A stretch of 64,000 nt of DNA. Origin: Paraburkholderia xenovorans LB400. Its GTDB lineage: Bacteria > Pseudomonadota > Gammaproteobacteria > Burkholderiales > Burkholderiaceae. Location of the stretch: positions 1,674,001 to 1,738,000 of the forward strand of contig NC_007952.1 in assembly GCF_000013645.1 (NCBI RefSeq), written 5' to 3'. The notes below the pieces were generated by a model. That model saw only the letters and a program-made list of their open reading frames with translations, searched no databases and was not told the origin of the DNA. Below are positions 47,712-55,759 of this stretch, piece after piece (the stretch's first letter is position 1; each line of letters starts with the position of its first letter). The translations under genes and the position numbers were made by a program.

Positions 47712-49061
47712 TCAGTCTGGAGGCATGTTCTCCAGCACGCGCGCCGCCGCCAGCATGCCACCCAGAACCTTGTCCGCCACCTGCCCGGAGAACCCCGCGG
47801 GCAGTTCGCCGCGGACTTTCTCTACGACCTCGGGCGTGCGGGCGATAATCTCCTGCACGAGCGGCTCCGCGTTGTCGCCATAGCCGACCTTCCTGGCCGT
47901 GCTGTTGAAGTGCCGCCGCTCGATTTTATGCACCTGGTAGTGCTTATTCCTGCCGAGCAGGGCCATTGCCAGTTTGATTTCCTGGTCCGCCCACTGACTC
48001 GGCCCGTCGCCGATGACCGGATAGGCGGACATCACATCGTAGATTGGACTCAGCCTGAAGCGTCCCGCGCCGCCTGCAAGCAGCTGGATGCTGAAGTTCT
48101 TCGCATGACCGTCCGGCGCGCGCATCATCCAGAAAATGATTTGCGAGGCCATGAGCGTGTGCATGTCTTCTACCGCCTGCTGCGACTGCTGCAAAAGCGT
48201 GAACATCTGCTGAAGGCCCGGCCCCCCCTCGTTCTCGTATTTGACTAGCGGCGATGTGCCGGTTGCCTGGCAGAAATCCTCCTGGATAAGCCGGAACAGC
48301 TGCTTTCCACTGCGCGAGAGCACCCGGTCGAAACGCTCGACGACGAGCACCCGTTGCGAGCCAAACGTCTCGATGCGCGCCTCTGCCGTGGGCAGCCCGT
48401 ATTCCTTGCACAGCCGCAGGCACAGCCACTCGTTGTCCACCGAGGTGGTGAAGTCGGCCTTGCGCCCGCCCACCATGCCGATAGGCAGCTTGAATATGTG
48501 CGTTGTCGGCGTGGTGCCGCGCGGCTTCATCCATTGCCCGTTCCACCTCAGAAAGGCGTCTTTCTCCTGCGCGCCGGCCAGCGAGATGCGGAAGTCGTCG
48601 TCGGGGTCCCTCGCCGCGGCGAAACGGTCCGGACTGACGACTTCCAGCAGATGTCGCTCGATGGCCTCTTCGTCGACGACGATACCCTCGACCTTGTCCA
48701 GCCCCTCCGGCACAGCCTCGTCCGGCAGGAGCTGCAAGGCTCCCACGCAGTCGCGGCCAATCGCGGCCAGCAGGTCGAATGCGCCGATGGAGCCCGTCCT
48801 GAAGCGCGCCGCCACCCGCTTTCGAATCGTCTCGCTATCCGGCAGCAGGCCTTCGAAGTAGTGGGCGACACTGTCTCCCTTCAGCGGTTCGTTGTGGAGA
48901 TTGAATGGCAGCGACAGGGATATCGGGCGGCCACGCGCCGATTCGCGCCAGGCCCTGTCGTACTGCAGCTCGGATTCCCCATTGGCATTGATGGTCCAAC
49001 GCCCGACGAAGTCGCCGTTGGCCCAAAGGGAAAGGGTTTGGCTGTGCGAGCGGCGGCCCAT
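47712..49061 (-). CDS. hipA: HipA-type serine/threonine kinase toxin
   Basis: This 449-residue protein is close to E. coli HipA (440), which phosphorylates glutamyl-tRNA synthetase and induces persistence. The N-terminal domain carries SLSLPFN and the core has FRISLAGAQEK. The activation-loop-like segment with GTTPTTHIFKLPIG follows. The catalytic Asp317 is in DGHAKNFS and the metal-binding Asp in YDVMSA. Its ATG lies 2 bp past the hipB stop; a GTG at 49070 would overlap hipB. It is placed downstream of and controlled with hipB. Confidence 0.93.
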   Translation of the reverse strand: MGRRSHSQTLSLWANGDFVGRWTINANGESELQYDRAWRESARGRPISLSLPFNLHNEPLKGDSVAHYFEGLLPDSETIRKRVAARFRTGSIGAFDLLAAIGRDCVGALQLLPDEAVPEGLDKVEGIVVDEEAIERHLLEVVSPDRFAAARDPDDDFRISLAGAQEKDAFLRWNGQWMKPRGTTPTTHIFKLPIGMVGGRKADFTTSVDNEWLCLRLCKEYGLPTAEARIETFGSQRVLVVERFDRVLSRSGKQLFRLIQEDFCQATGTSPLVKYENEGGPGLQQMFTLLQQSQQAVEDMHTLMASQIIFWMMRAPDGHAKNFSIQLLAGGAGRFRLSPIYDVMSAYPVIGDGPSQWADQEIKLAMALLGRNKHYQVHKIERRHFNSTARKVGYGDNAEPLVQEIIARTPEVVEKVRGELPAGFSGQVADKVLGGMLAAARVLENMPPD

Positions 49062-49063
49062 GC

Positions 49064-49327
49064 TTACCACTCGGAGACGTTTTTCGGCCCGGCCGCGTCC
49101 CGCTCGCCCAGGCGCAGCTCAAGCCCGATGGCCGAGCACCAGCTGAGCAACTGCTTGAAGCTGAGCTCATCCGGATTCTTTTCCAGGTACGAGATGCGGT
49201 TCTGACTCAAGCCGACGCGCCGCGCCACTTCCGCCTGCGTGAGCTTGCGCCGCTTGCGGGATGCAACGAGCAACTGGCCGAGCTGGGGCGCGGTCACGAG
49301 CGGTTGAGACGGGAGAGCGGCGGGCAT
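49064..49327 (-). CDS. hipB: HipB-type antitoxin and autorepressor
   Basis: This 87-residue protein has a helix-turn-helix of the XRE type (LTQAEVARRVGLSQNRISYLEKNP) and a C-terminal strand region, as in HipB, which binds HipA and represses the hipBA promoter. The start at 49327 follows a 5' leader of about 22 nt with only a weak ribosome binding site. It is followed by hipA 2 bp later. Four operator-like palindromes lie immediately upstream, as expected for its DNA target. Confidence 0.93.
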   Translation of the reverse strand: MPAALPSQPLVTAPQLGQLLVASRKRRKLTQAEVARRVGLSQNRISYLEKNPDELSFKQLLSWCSAIGLELRLGERDAAGPKNVSEW

Positions 49328-49333
49328 AAGAAA

Positions 49334-49428
49334 TATCCGTTATTCGGCTATATCCATTTTAGCCGCTATTCGGATAAAGTCAATTTAGCTGATATACGGA
49401 TATTTTTTATTTATCCGCTATACGGCTT
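49334..49428. promoter_or_regulatory. hipBA operator array: four 17-bp palindromes with 26-bp spacing
   Basis: Sites start at 49334, 49360, 49386 and 49412, exactly 26 bp apart. They are TATCCG-TTATT-CGGCTA, TAGCCG-CTATT-CGGATA, TAGCTG-ATATA-CGGATA and TATCCG-CTATA-CGGCTT. The shared pattern is TAKCCG-N5-CGGMTA. They resemble the TATCC/GGATA half-sites of E. coli HipB operators. Confidence 0.85.
49356..49383 (-). promoter_or_regulatory. Predicted sigma70 promoter of hipBA
   Basis: On the minus strand TTGACT (49383-49378) and TAAAAT (49361-49356) are separated by 16 bp. Transcription would start near 49349. Operator 2 covers the spacer, operator 1 the start site, and operator 3 lies just upstream of the -35 element. 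Confidence 0.65.
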
Positions 49429-49458
49429 TTGACGACGGCAGCGCCTGTCCGCGTTTGT

Positions 49459-51234
49459 TCAAGGAGCCGCCGCAGCGTCCGCCCGTCCTCGCAACATATC
49501 CGCAATCCGCTCCGCGATCATGATGGTCGGCACATTCGTGTTCGCGCAAGGGATCGACGGCATCAACGACGCATCGCCTACATAAAGTCCGCTGACGCCA
49601 TAGACCGCGCCGCGCGCGTCGCAGACGGCGAGCGGATCGTCGGCGGCACCCATGCAGCAGGTTCCGCACGGATGCCAGGTGCCGCCCGCCGAGCGCGTCA
49701 CGAAACGCGTCAGCGCGTGATCGTCGGCGAGCAGTTCGTCGAGCGTCACGCCTTGCGTGACCACGCGGCGCACGAGCCACCCGCGCAACGGCCCGGCAAT
49801 GTCGAGCAGCGCGCTCAGCAGGCCGCGCTGCAACGCGTTCCACACGCCCGGCACGGCCACGCTCGCGACGCGCGGCGAATAGCTCGAAGGCAGCAGCGTG
49901 GTGCGGTGCTGCGCCATCATCGGATCGGCCAGCGTTCGGGCGCCGAAGCGCAGCGCGAGTTTCAGCCGTTCGAGATCGCGCGCGTCGGACAGCATGTTGA
50001 AGTCGACGGCGGGTTCGTCGTGCGGACTGGCCGACGTGAGACTCACGCGGCCGCGCGAGTACGACTTGTTGACCCAGAAAAACAGCGTGCCGAGCCGGTA
50101 GCCCACCGAATGCCAACCCGATCGCGACAGGATCGCGCCGTGCATGTCGCCAGGTACCGCTCCGCTCACGCCCGACGAAAAACGCACGATCGCCTGTTCG
50201 TGATGCTCGTCGGGATATAACGCGCGGGCCGCGCGCGGCAGAACCGCGGACACGGCAATCGACGGATGCTCCATCAGATTGCCGCCCACGCCGCCGCGAT
50301 CGGCCACCACCTCGATACCGAGCGCGGCCAGTTCGGACGCCGGTCCGATGCCGCTTCGCATCAGAAGCGCCGGGCTGTGAATCGCGCCCGCGCAAACGAT
50401 CACCTGTCTGGCGTGCAATGTTTCGCTCGCACCGTTTTCGCCGACAACCCGCGCGCCGATCGCGCGCCCGCCGTCGAACAGCACGTGTTCGACGAGCGTT
50501 TGCGTGCGGATGGTCAGATTCGGCCGGGCCCGCACGGTGTCGTCGAGATAGCAGACCGAGGTCGGGATGCGCTCGCCCGCTTCGCTCACCGCGATCGAGC
50601 CGATGAACGTGCCGTCCTGCCATTCGCCGTTCTGGTCGTCACGCCGCGTGTGGCCGCGCGCGTCGAGCGTGGCGAGCACCGCGCGTACGAATGGCGAGAT
50701 GCGCGCCCACGGCGTGCGCTGGATGCGCACCGGTCCGCTCGCGCCATGCAGCGCGCCGCCGAAGTCGCAATCGGTTTCGAGCTTGCGGAAGTACGGCAGG
50801 CAGGCGGCCCAGTTCCAGCCGTGTGCGCCGCGCGCGTGCCATTCGTCGTAGTCGGCCGGCGCGCCGCGGTTCGCCATCAGCGCATTGATCGCCGAACCGC
50901 CGCCAAGCAGGCGCGCCTGCTCGTAACGGCGTGTCGCGGCCGAAGTGTTCATGCGTGCCTTCAGATGCTGCCAGATGTTCGCGGTGTCGAGATAGGCGCG
51001 GCCGGGATAGCGGCTGCGCACCGCAGCGGGCATGTCCGTTCGCGAGATGTTGCGGCCGGCCTCGACGAGGCAGACGGTGCTGCCTTCGTCTTCGGACAGG
51101 CGCGCGGCCAGCACGCAGCCGGCCGAGCCGCCGCCGAGAATCAGATAGTCGATCACGTTCGATGAATGCGTAGACGATGCGCCGCGCGGGACGCGCAAAA
51201 AGCGCTGGGATTCGCGCGCGGGTTTCGCGTTCAA
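49459..51234 (-). CDS. GMC-family FAD oxidoreductase (choline dehydrogenase-like)
   Basis: This 591-residue protein has the GMC N-terminal FAD motif LGGGSAGCVLAARLSE and the second family signature GGGSAINALMANRG. The C-terminal active-site segment WHPCGTCCMG carries the catalytic His, and GLYVGDASLMPSIPCANTN matches choline dehydrogenase. It should oxidise an alcohol, often choline or a similar substrate, and pass electrons to the respiratory chain. The first 26 residues before VIDYLILGGG look non-conserved; a GTG in that region could be the true start. It shares strand with hipBA and the binding-protein gene. Confidence 0.9.
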   Translation of the reverse strand: MNAKPARESQRFLRVPRGASSTHSSNVIDYLILGGGSAGCVLAARLSEDEGSTVCLVEAGRNISRTDMPAAVRSRYPGRAYLDTANIWQHLKARMNTSAATRRYEQARLLGGGSAINALMANRGAPADYDEWHARGAHGWNWAACLPYFRKLETDCDFGGALHGASGPVRIQRTPWARISPFVRAVLATLDARGHTRRDDQNGEWQDGTFIGSIAVSEAGERIPTSVCYLDDTVRARPNLTIRTQTLVEHVLFDGGRAIGARVVGENGASETLHARQVIVCAGAIHSPALLMRSGIGPASELAALGIEVVADRGGVGGNLMEHPSIAVSAVLPRAARALYPDEHHEQAIVRFSSGVSGAVPGDMHGAILSRSGWHSVGYRLGTLFFWVNKSYSRGRVSLTSASPHDEPAVDFNMLSDARDLERLKLALRFGARTLADPMMAQHRTTLLPSSYSPRVASVAVPGVWNALQRGLLSALLDIAGPLRGWLVRRVVTQGVTLDELLADDHALTRFVTRSAGGTWHPCGTCCMGAADDPLAVCDARGAVYGVSGLYVGDASLMPSIPCANTNVPTIMIAERIADMLRGRADAAAAP

Positions 51235-51295
51235 CTACCCGGAAACCCGCGTGCAGAGCGTGAAGAGTGCGTGGAAAAAACGAAACGGCTGCTGC

Positions 51296-52354
51296 TTACT
51301 GCATGAACTTGAGCCAGCGCGCCTTGGCCTGAACGCCGGCGTCCGAGGCCCACCATTCCTCCGACATCAGCACCTGCTTCGACGCATTCTCCGGCGAGCT
51401 CGGCAGCTCGCTCGCTCGTTTGGCGTCGATCTTGCCGGTCTTGAAGGCGGCCGGATTGCCCGGGCCGTAGTCGATATAAAGCGGCAGGTTGGCCTGCAGG
51501 TCGGGCGAGACAGCCGCGTTGACGAATCTGATCGCATCGGCCAGGTTCGGCGCGTTCTTCAGCACGCAGAGCTGCGTGTTCTGCAGAATGCCGTCGTTGA
51601 ACGTGAAGTCGACATCGGGATTGTCCTTGCGCACGGCGCTCGCGCGGCCGTTCCAGATCATCGTCATGTCGACTTCGCCGTCGTGCAGCAGTTGCGCAGA
51701 CTGGCCGCCCGAAGTCCACCAGACGGTCACGTCCGGCTTGATCTGCTGCAGCTTCCTGAATGCACGATCGACGTCGAGCGGATAGAGCTTGTCGCGCGGC
51801 ACACCGTCGGCGAGCAGCGCGGCTTCGAGCACGGTCTGCGGGTCGTTGCGCAGCGCGCGCGTGCCCGGGAACGCCTTGACGTTCCAGAAATCGGCCCAGC
51901 TCTGCGGCACCTTCTTCAACGTCTTCTTGTTGTAGCCGATCACCGTCGAATAGAACTCATAGGCAACCGAATACGGCGTGCGGTATTTCTCGGGCATCGC
52001 AGCCGCATTGGGCATTCTGGAAAAATCGAGTTTTTCCAGCAGGCCTTCATGGCCGCCGCGCAAGCAGTTGGAGGTGGGCGTATCGACCACGTCCCAGATC
52101 GGCTTGCCGGTTGCGGCCTGCGCCTTGATCTGCGGCCACGCGTCCGGAATACTGTCCTGATTCACGGTGATGTTCAGCAGCTTCGCAGCCGGATCGAGGA
52201 TGGCTTTGGTCTGTGCTTCCTGATACGTGCCGCCTTGAGAGACAAAGGTAATCTTCCCGGCGGCAAATGCAGGCGTCAGACACGCGGGCACGAGACCCGC
52301 GACGCCAAGAATCAGAACAGCGGCAAGCGGGCGCAACGTTGGCTTCTTGATCAC
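51296..52354 (-). CDS. Periplasmic binding protein, spermidine/putrescine type
   Basis: This 352-residue protein has a signal peptide (residues about 1-31, ending PAFA/A) and a PotD/PotF-like binding fold (ITFVSQGGTYQEAQ, VWWTSGGQSAQLL, MIWNGRA). It should deliver a polyamine, opine or related amine to the PotABC-type transporter whose genes lie at 42762-47673 on the other strand; no other binding protein for that transporter is present. It has its own promoter upstream. Confidence 0.9.
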   Translation of the reverse strand: MIKKPTLRPLAAVLILGVAGLVPACLTPAFAAGKITFVSQGGTYQEAQTKAILDPAAKLLNITVNQDSIPDAWPQIKAQAATGKPIWDVVDTPTSNCLRGGHEGLLEKLDFSRMPNAAAMPEKYRTPYSVAYEFYSTVIGYNKKTLKKVPQSWADFWNVKAFPGTRALRNDPQTVLEAALLADGVPRDKLYPLDVDRAFRKLQQIKPDVTVWWTSGGQSAQLLHDGEVDMTMIWNGRASAVRKDNPDVDFTFNDGILQNTQLCVLKNAPNLADAIRFVNAAVSPDLQANLPLYIDYGPGNPAAFKTGKIDAKRASELPSSPENASKQVLMSEEWWASDAGVQAKARWLKFMQ

Positions 52355-52412
52355 GAATATGTCCTCGAAACGGTTAAGCGAAAAATATCGTGGATGTCAT
52401 GCGCGTGAGCCC

Positions 52413-52441
52413 AATATAGTGAATCTGTTTATTGGCGACAA
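52413..52441 (-). promoter_or_regulatory. Predicted sigma70 promoter of the binding-protein gene
   Basis: TTGTCG (52441-52436) and TATATT (52418-52413) on the minus strand are separated by 17 bp, about 50 nt before the start codon at 52354. Confidence 0.5.
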
Positions 52442-52519
52442 CGCCGCAATTGTTGTGGGGTCCATGACATCACGTTATGGCAAACGTGTAGCGTGGTATG
52501 CCGGGAGCGCGCCACGCCC

Positions 52520-52867
52520 CTACTCGGCCGCATGCCCTGCATTCGCCGCCGCGCGTTGTATGAACATGCTGGGCGTCATCCCGCAGCACTTCTTGAAATG
52601 CCGGCCAAAATGGCTTTGATCGAAGAAACCCACCTCGGTCGCCACCACCGATCCCGGCACGCCTTCGAGCAGCAGCGTCTGCGCGCGCTGAATCCGCAGG
52701 CCGCACAGATAGCGGTATGGCGACGATCCATATTGCTGCCGGAACACCGTGGCGAAACGCGACACGCTGAGCGCGGATAGCTCGGCGAGTTGCGCGAGCG
52801 TCACGGGTTCGTCGAAATGGGCTTCAATGAAGGCTCTCGCGGCATTGAGACTGATGGACTGTTTCAT
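52520..52867 (-). CDS. Short AraC-type regulator (DNA-binding domain only)
   Basis: This 115-residue protein consists of the two helix-turn-helix motifs of AraC/XylS proteins (LAQLAELSALSVSRFATVFRQ and VATEVGFFDQSHFGRHFKKCCG) and has no sensing domain. The start overlaps the FAD oxidase stop by 4 bp (ATGA), so it is translated with the dehydrogenase operon. It may act like MarA/SoxS-type proteins, whose activity is set by their amount, or it may sense its ligand through a partner. Confidence 0.9.
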   Translation of the reverse strand: MKQSISLNAARAFIEAHFDEPVTLAQLAELSALSVSRFATVFRQQYGSSPYRYLCGLRIQRAQTLLLEGVPGSVVATEVGFFDQSHFGRHFKKCCGMTPSMFIQRAAANAGHAAE

Positions 52868-54033
52868 GACGTCACGATGCTCGAGCGGGCCGCCGGTTGT
52901 TTCGCGAAACGCCGGATGGAAAACGGGTCGAGAGGAATGGCCGTGCTGCCCGTATCGACGAGTTCCGCCAGCGTCTCGCCAACGCCGGGGCCGATCTGAA
53001 AACCCGAGCCGCTGAAGCCGAACGCGTAGAAGAGACCGTCCACCTGGCCGCTCGGACCGATCACCGGTTCGCTGTCGGGCAGATAGCTTTCCACGCCGCT
53101 CCACACGCGAATCACATGCAGCGGCGCGAACGCGGGCACGAGCCGGCGCATCTGCGCCAGTTGCCGCACGGTATTGGCCGGCAACACCGAGGCGCGGCTC
53201 GTCACGGTGTCGGCGGGACCCGCGGGACCGCCGCCCACGATAATGTTGCCGCGCGGAATCTGCCGAAAATAAATGCTCTCTTCCTTGATCGACGTGAACA
53301 CGCCCATCGACGCTTTGAACACGTAGGGCACGGGTTCGGTCACGCACATTTGCGGCCCGCGTGCGGTGATGGGCGCCGTCTCGCCGAACTGTTCGGTCAG
53401 CCGGCTCGCCCAGGCGCCCGCGCAGATCACGAGTTGCGCCGCCCAATACACGTCGCCGCGCGCGCTTTCCACGCGAAACCGCCCACCTTCTTTTTCGACG
53501 CGAGCAATCTCGGTGTTCTCGATCACCTGTGCGCCGAGCCGCGCCGCCGCGCGACCGAACGCGGGCGCGGCGAGGCGCGGGTTGGCGTGGCCGTCGAGCG
53601 GCGAGATCGAGGCGGCCAGCACCTCGCGGCCGAGAAACGGAAAGCGCGAGAACATCGCGCCACCGTGCAGCACTTCGAGTTCGAGGCCGTAAGCGCGTGC
53701 GTCGATCGCGTACTGATCGAAATTCTCGACGTCCTGCGGGTGGTAGCACACGCGCGTATGGCCCGACGGCAGAAACTCGACGTCCTCGCCGAGCAGTTCC
53801 GCCGAGCGTTGCCACGTGCGCAGCGCTCGGTTGGCCAGCGCCAGTTGCGGCAGCGCGCGGCCTTGCCGGCGAATGCCGCCGAAGTTCACGCCGCTTGCCT
53901 GCTGGCCCGTGAGTCCGCGTTCGAGCAGAATCACCGAGCGGTTGCGCTGACGCAGAAAGAACGCCGTGGTCGTTCCCATGATGCCGCCGCCGATCACGAT
54001 CACATCGGCTTCGTTGCGGGTCGTCGCGCTCAT
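52864..54033 (-). CDS. HcnC-like FAD subunit of an opine/amino-acid dehydrogenase
   Basis: This 389-residue protein has an N-terminal FAD motif VIGGGIMGTTTAFFL and belongs to the D-amino-acid/sarcosine oxidase (DAO) family. With the two genes upstream it forms the trio found in HcnABC hydrogen cyanide synthase, opine oxidases and D-hydroxyproline dehydrogenases: this is the substrate-oxidising beta-type subunit. The start overlaps the HcnB-like stop by 4 bp and the end overlaps the AraC-type gene by 4 bp. The real substrate is unknown; an imported opine or cyclic amino acid fits the neighbouring ABC transporter. Confidence 0.88.
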   Translation of the reverse strand: MSATTRNEADVIVIGGGIMGTTTAFFLRQRNRSVILLERGLTGQQASGVNFGGIRRQGRALPQLALANRALRTWQRSAELLGEDVEFLPSGHTRVCYHPQDVENFDQYAIDARAYGLELEVLHGGAMFSRFPFLGREVLAASISPLDGHANPRLAAPAFGRAAARLGAQVIENTEIARVEKEGGRFRVESARGDVYWAAQLVICAGAWASRLTEQFGETAPITARGPQMCVTEPVPYVFKASMGVFTSIKEESIYFRQIPRGNIIVGGGPAGPADTVTSRASVLPANTVRQLAQMRRLVPAFAPLHVIRVWSGVESYLPDSEPVIGPSGQVDGLFYAFGFSGSGFQIGPGVGETLAELVDTGSTAIPLDPFSIRRFAKQPAARSSIVTS

Positions 54034-55460
54034 TCTGTCACCTCGCGGCTCGCCTTCTCGTTTGCCTTCTCGCTCGCCTTCTCATTCGCCGCGTCGCTTG
54101 TATCTTCGGTCAGCGCCACCGGCAGCGGTTTGACCGGCGCCTGGCCGCGCAGCCGTCCCACCGACGACAAAGGCACGCACGCCGCGGCCGCGATGATCTC
54201 CGCACCCGCATGGCCGCAATAACGCCCCTGGCAGCGGCCCATGCCGACGCGCGAAAACGCCTTCGCGCGATTGGCTTCTCTGGCGCCGGTCGCGCCCACC
54301 ACACGGCGCAGTTCGCCGGCGGTGATCGCTTCGCAACGGCAGACAATCGTTTCGTCCGGCAGCGACGCGGCGAACTTCGCGGGCCACGGAAAGGCCTCAC
54401 GCAAGCCCGCGGCAAACCGCGTGAAGCGCGCGAGTTCGGCGCGCAAGCGCTCCACGCCGTTGACCGTCATGCCGTGATCCTGCATGGCGGCCAGCGCCGC
54501 GAGGCGGCCCGAGCGTTCCGCTGCGTCCGCGCCGCGCACCCGTGCGCCGTCGCCTGCCAGATAGACGCCCTTGATGCTGCTGCGGCCGTCGGTGTCGATC
54601 TGCGGCAGCCACTGTTGCGCGCTCTCATCGAACAAAAAGCGGCAGCCCGCGAGGTCCGCGAGTTGCGTCTCGGGCCGCAGGTGATAACCGAGCGCGACTG
54701 CATCGCATTTGAATTCGAGGCGCTTGCCACCGGGCAAGGCGACCTCGACGCCACGCACGCCGTCTTGCGGCGAGCCTTTGATTTCGAGCGGCTCCACGCC
54801 GCGATGAACCGGCACGCGCGCATCGGCCAGCACACGCGTCAACGCAATGCCTTTTCCGAGCGCGGCGGGAATCGCCAGCAGGCGCGGCAACGCGGCCACG
54901 CGCTGCACGAACGTGGAAGTGTCGAGCACCGCGGCGACCTGCGCGCCCGCCTTCACGTACTGCGCGGCAACGAGATACAGCAGCGGCCCGCTGCCCATCA
55001 TCACGATACGCGAGCCGATCGCGCAGCCTTGCGACTTCAGCGCGACCTGCGCGCCGCCGAGGCTATAAGCGCCGGCCTGGTGCCAGCCCTTGACCGGCAT
55101 CAGCCGATCCGTCGCGCCGCTGCAAACGATCAACGCGTCGAAGGCGAGCGAGTGATACCGCGTGCCGCTCACCAGATGCACGGTGTTCGGCGAGATATTC
55201 CAGACCAGCGTCTCCGGCAGATAGTCGATCCTGCTTTTCAACGCATCGAAACTCCGATGCAACGACGCCGCACGCTCGGCCTCGCTGCCATAAAGCGTCT
55301 CATAGCTGCGCGAAAACCCGTCCGGCTGCCGACGATAAATCTGCCCGCCGTCGCGCCGCCCTTCGTCGATAACGACCGGCCGCAGCCCCGCTTCGACCAG
55401 CGCCTGGGCCGCGCGCACGCCCGCCGGCCCGGCACCGATGATGACTATGCGCGGGGCCAT
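54030..55460 (-). CDS. HcnB-like FAD/NAD-binding subunit with [2Fe-2S] domain
   Basis: This 476-residue protein has two dinucleotide-binding motifs (IIGAGPAGVRAA at the N-terminus and VMMGSGPLLYLVA around residue 170) and a C-terminal BFD-like [2Fe-2S] segment (CRCEAIT ... GRCQGRYCG). It is the alpha-type subunit of the HcnABC/opine-oxidase trio and should pass electrons between the FAD subunit and the ferredoxin-like subunit. Its last 25 residues carry the repeat xEKA three times, encoded by three 12-bp units. The ATG at 55460 overlaps the HcnA-like gene by 16 bp. Confidence 0.9.
   Translation of the reverse strand: MAPRIVIIGAGPAGVRAAQALVEAGLRPVVIDEGRRDGGQIYRRQPDGFSRSYETLYGSEAERAASLHRSFDALKSRIDYLPETLVWNISPNTVHLVSGTRYHSLAFDALIVCSGATDRLMPVKGWHQAGAYSLGGAQVALKSQGCAIGSRIVMMGSGPLLYLVAAQYVKAGAQVAAVLDTSTFVQRVAALPRLLAIPAALGKGIALTRVLADARVPVHRGVEPLEIKGSPQDGVRGVEVALPGGKRLEFKCDAVALGYHLRPETQLADLAGCRFLFDESAQQWLPQIDTDGRSSIKGVYLAGDGARVRGADAAERSGRLAALAAMQDHGMTVNGVERLRAELARFTRFAAGLREAFPWPAKFAASLPDETIVCRCEAITAGELRRVVGATGAREANRAKAFSRVGMGRCQGRYCGHAGAEIIAAAACVPLSSVGRLRGQAPVKPLPVALTEDTSDAANEKASEKANEKASREVTE
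54052..54087. repeat. Three 12-bp tandem repeats in the HcnB-like gene 3' end
   Basis: GCCTTCTCGTTT, GCCTTCTCGCTC and GCCTTCTCATTC follow directly. Read on the minus strand they encode NEKA, SEKA and NEKA, a hydrophilic helical tail. Confidence 0.85.
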
Positions 55461-55759
55461 ACACCCTCCGCGGCATCCGCCAGTTTCGTGACGATCGACA
55501 TGCCGGGTGTCGCCGGCGTGCTGCACGCGCGCACGCGCTCGCCTTGCGCGGTCCACACCCAGCAGTCCTGGCAGGCGCCCATCAGACAGAAACCGGCGCG
55601 CCCGCCGTCGCCGAATTCGGAATCGCGCAGCGTGGCCGTGCTGGTGAGCAGCGCGACCATGAGCGTGTCGCCTTCGGCGGCTTCGCGCATGACGCCGTCC
55701 ACTGTGATCGGAAAGGTCTTGCGGCCGGTTTCCGCAAGGCGCACAAATCGTCCGCTCAT
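55445..55759 (-). CDS. HcnA-like [2Fe-2S] ferredoxin subunit
   Basis: This 104-residue protein has cysteines at 58, 63, 66 and 79 (CX4CX2CX12C), the pattern of plant-type [2Fe-2S] ferredoxin domains and of the gamma subunits of opine oxidases and HcnA. The ATG at 55759 overlaps the ABC ATPase stop by 4 bp, and its own stop overlaps the HcnB-like gene by 16 bp. Confidence 0.88.
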   Translation of the reverse strand: MSGRFVRLAETGRKTFPITVDGVMREAAEGDTLMVALLTSTATLRDSEFGDGGRAGFCLMGACQDCWVWTAQGERVRACSTPATPGMSIVTKLADAAEGVWPRA

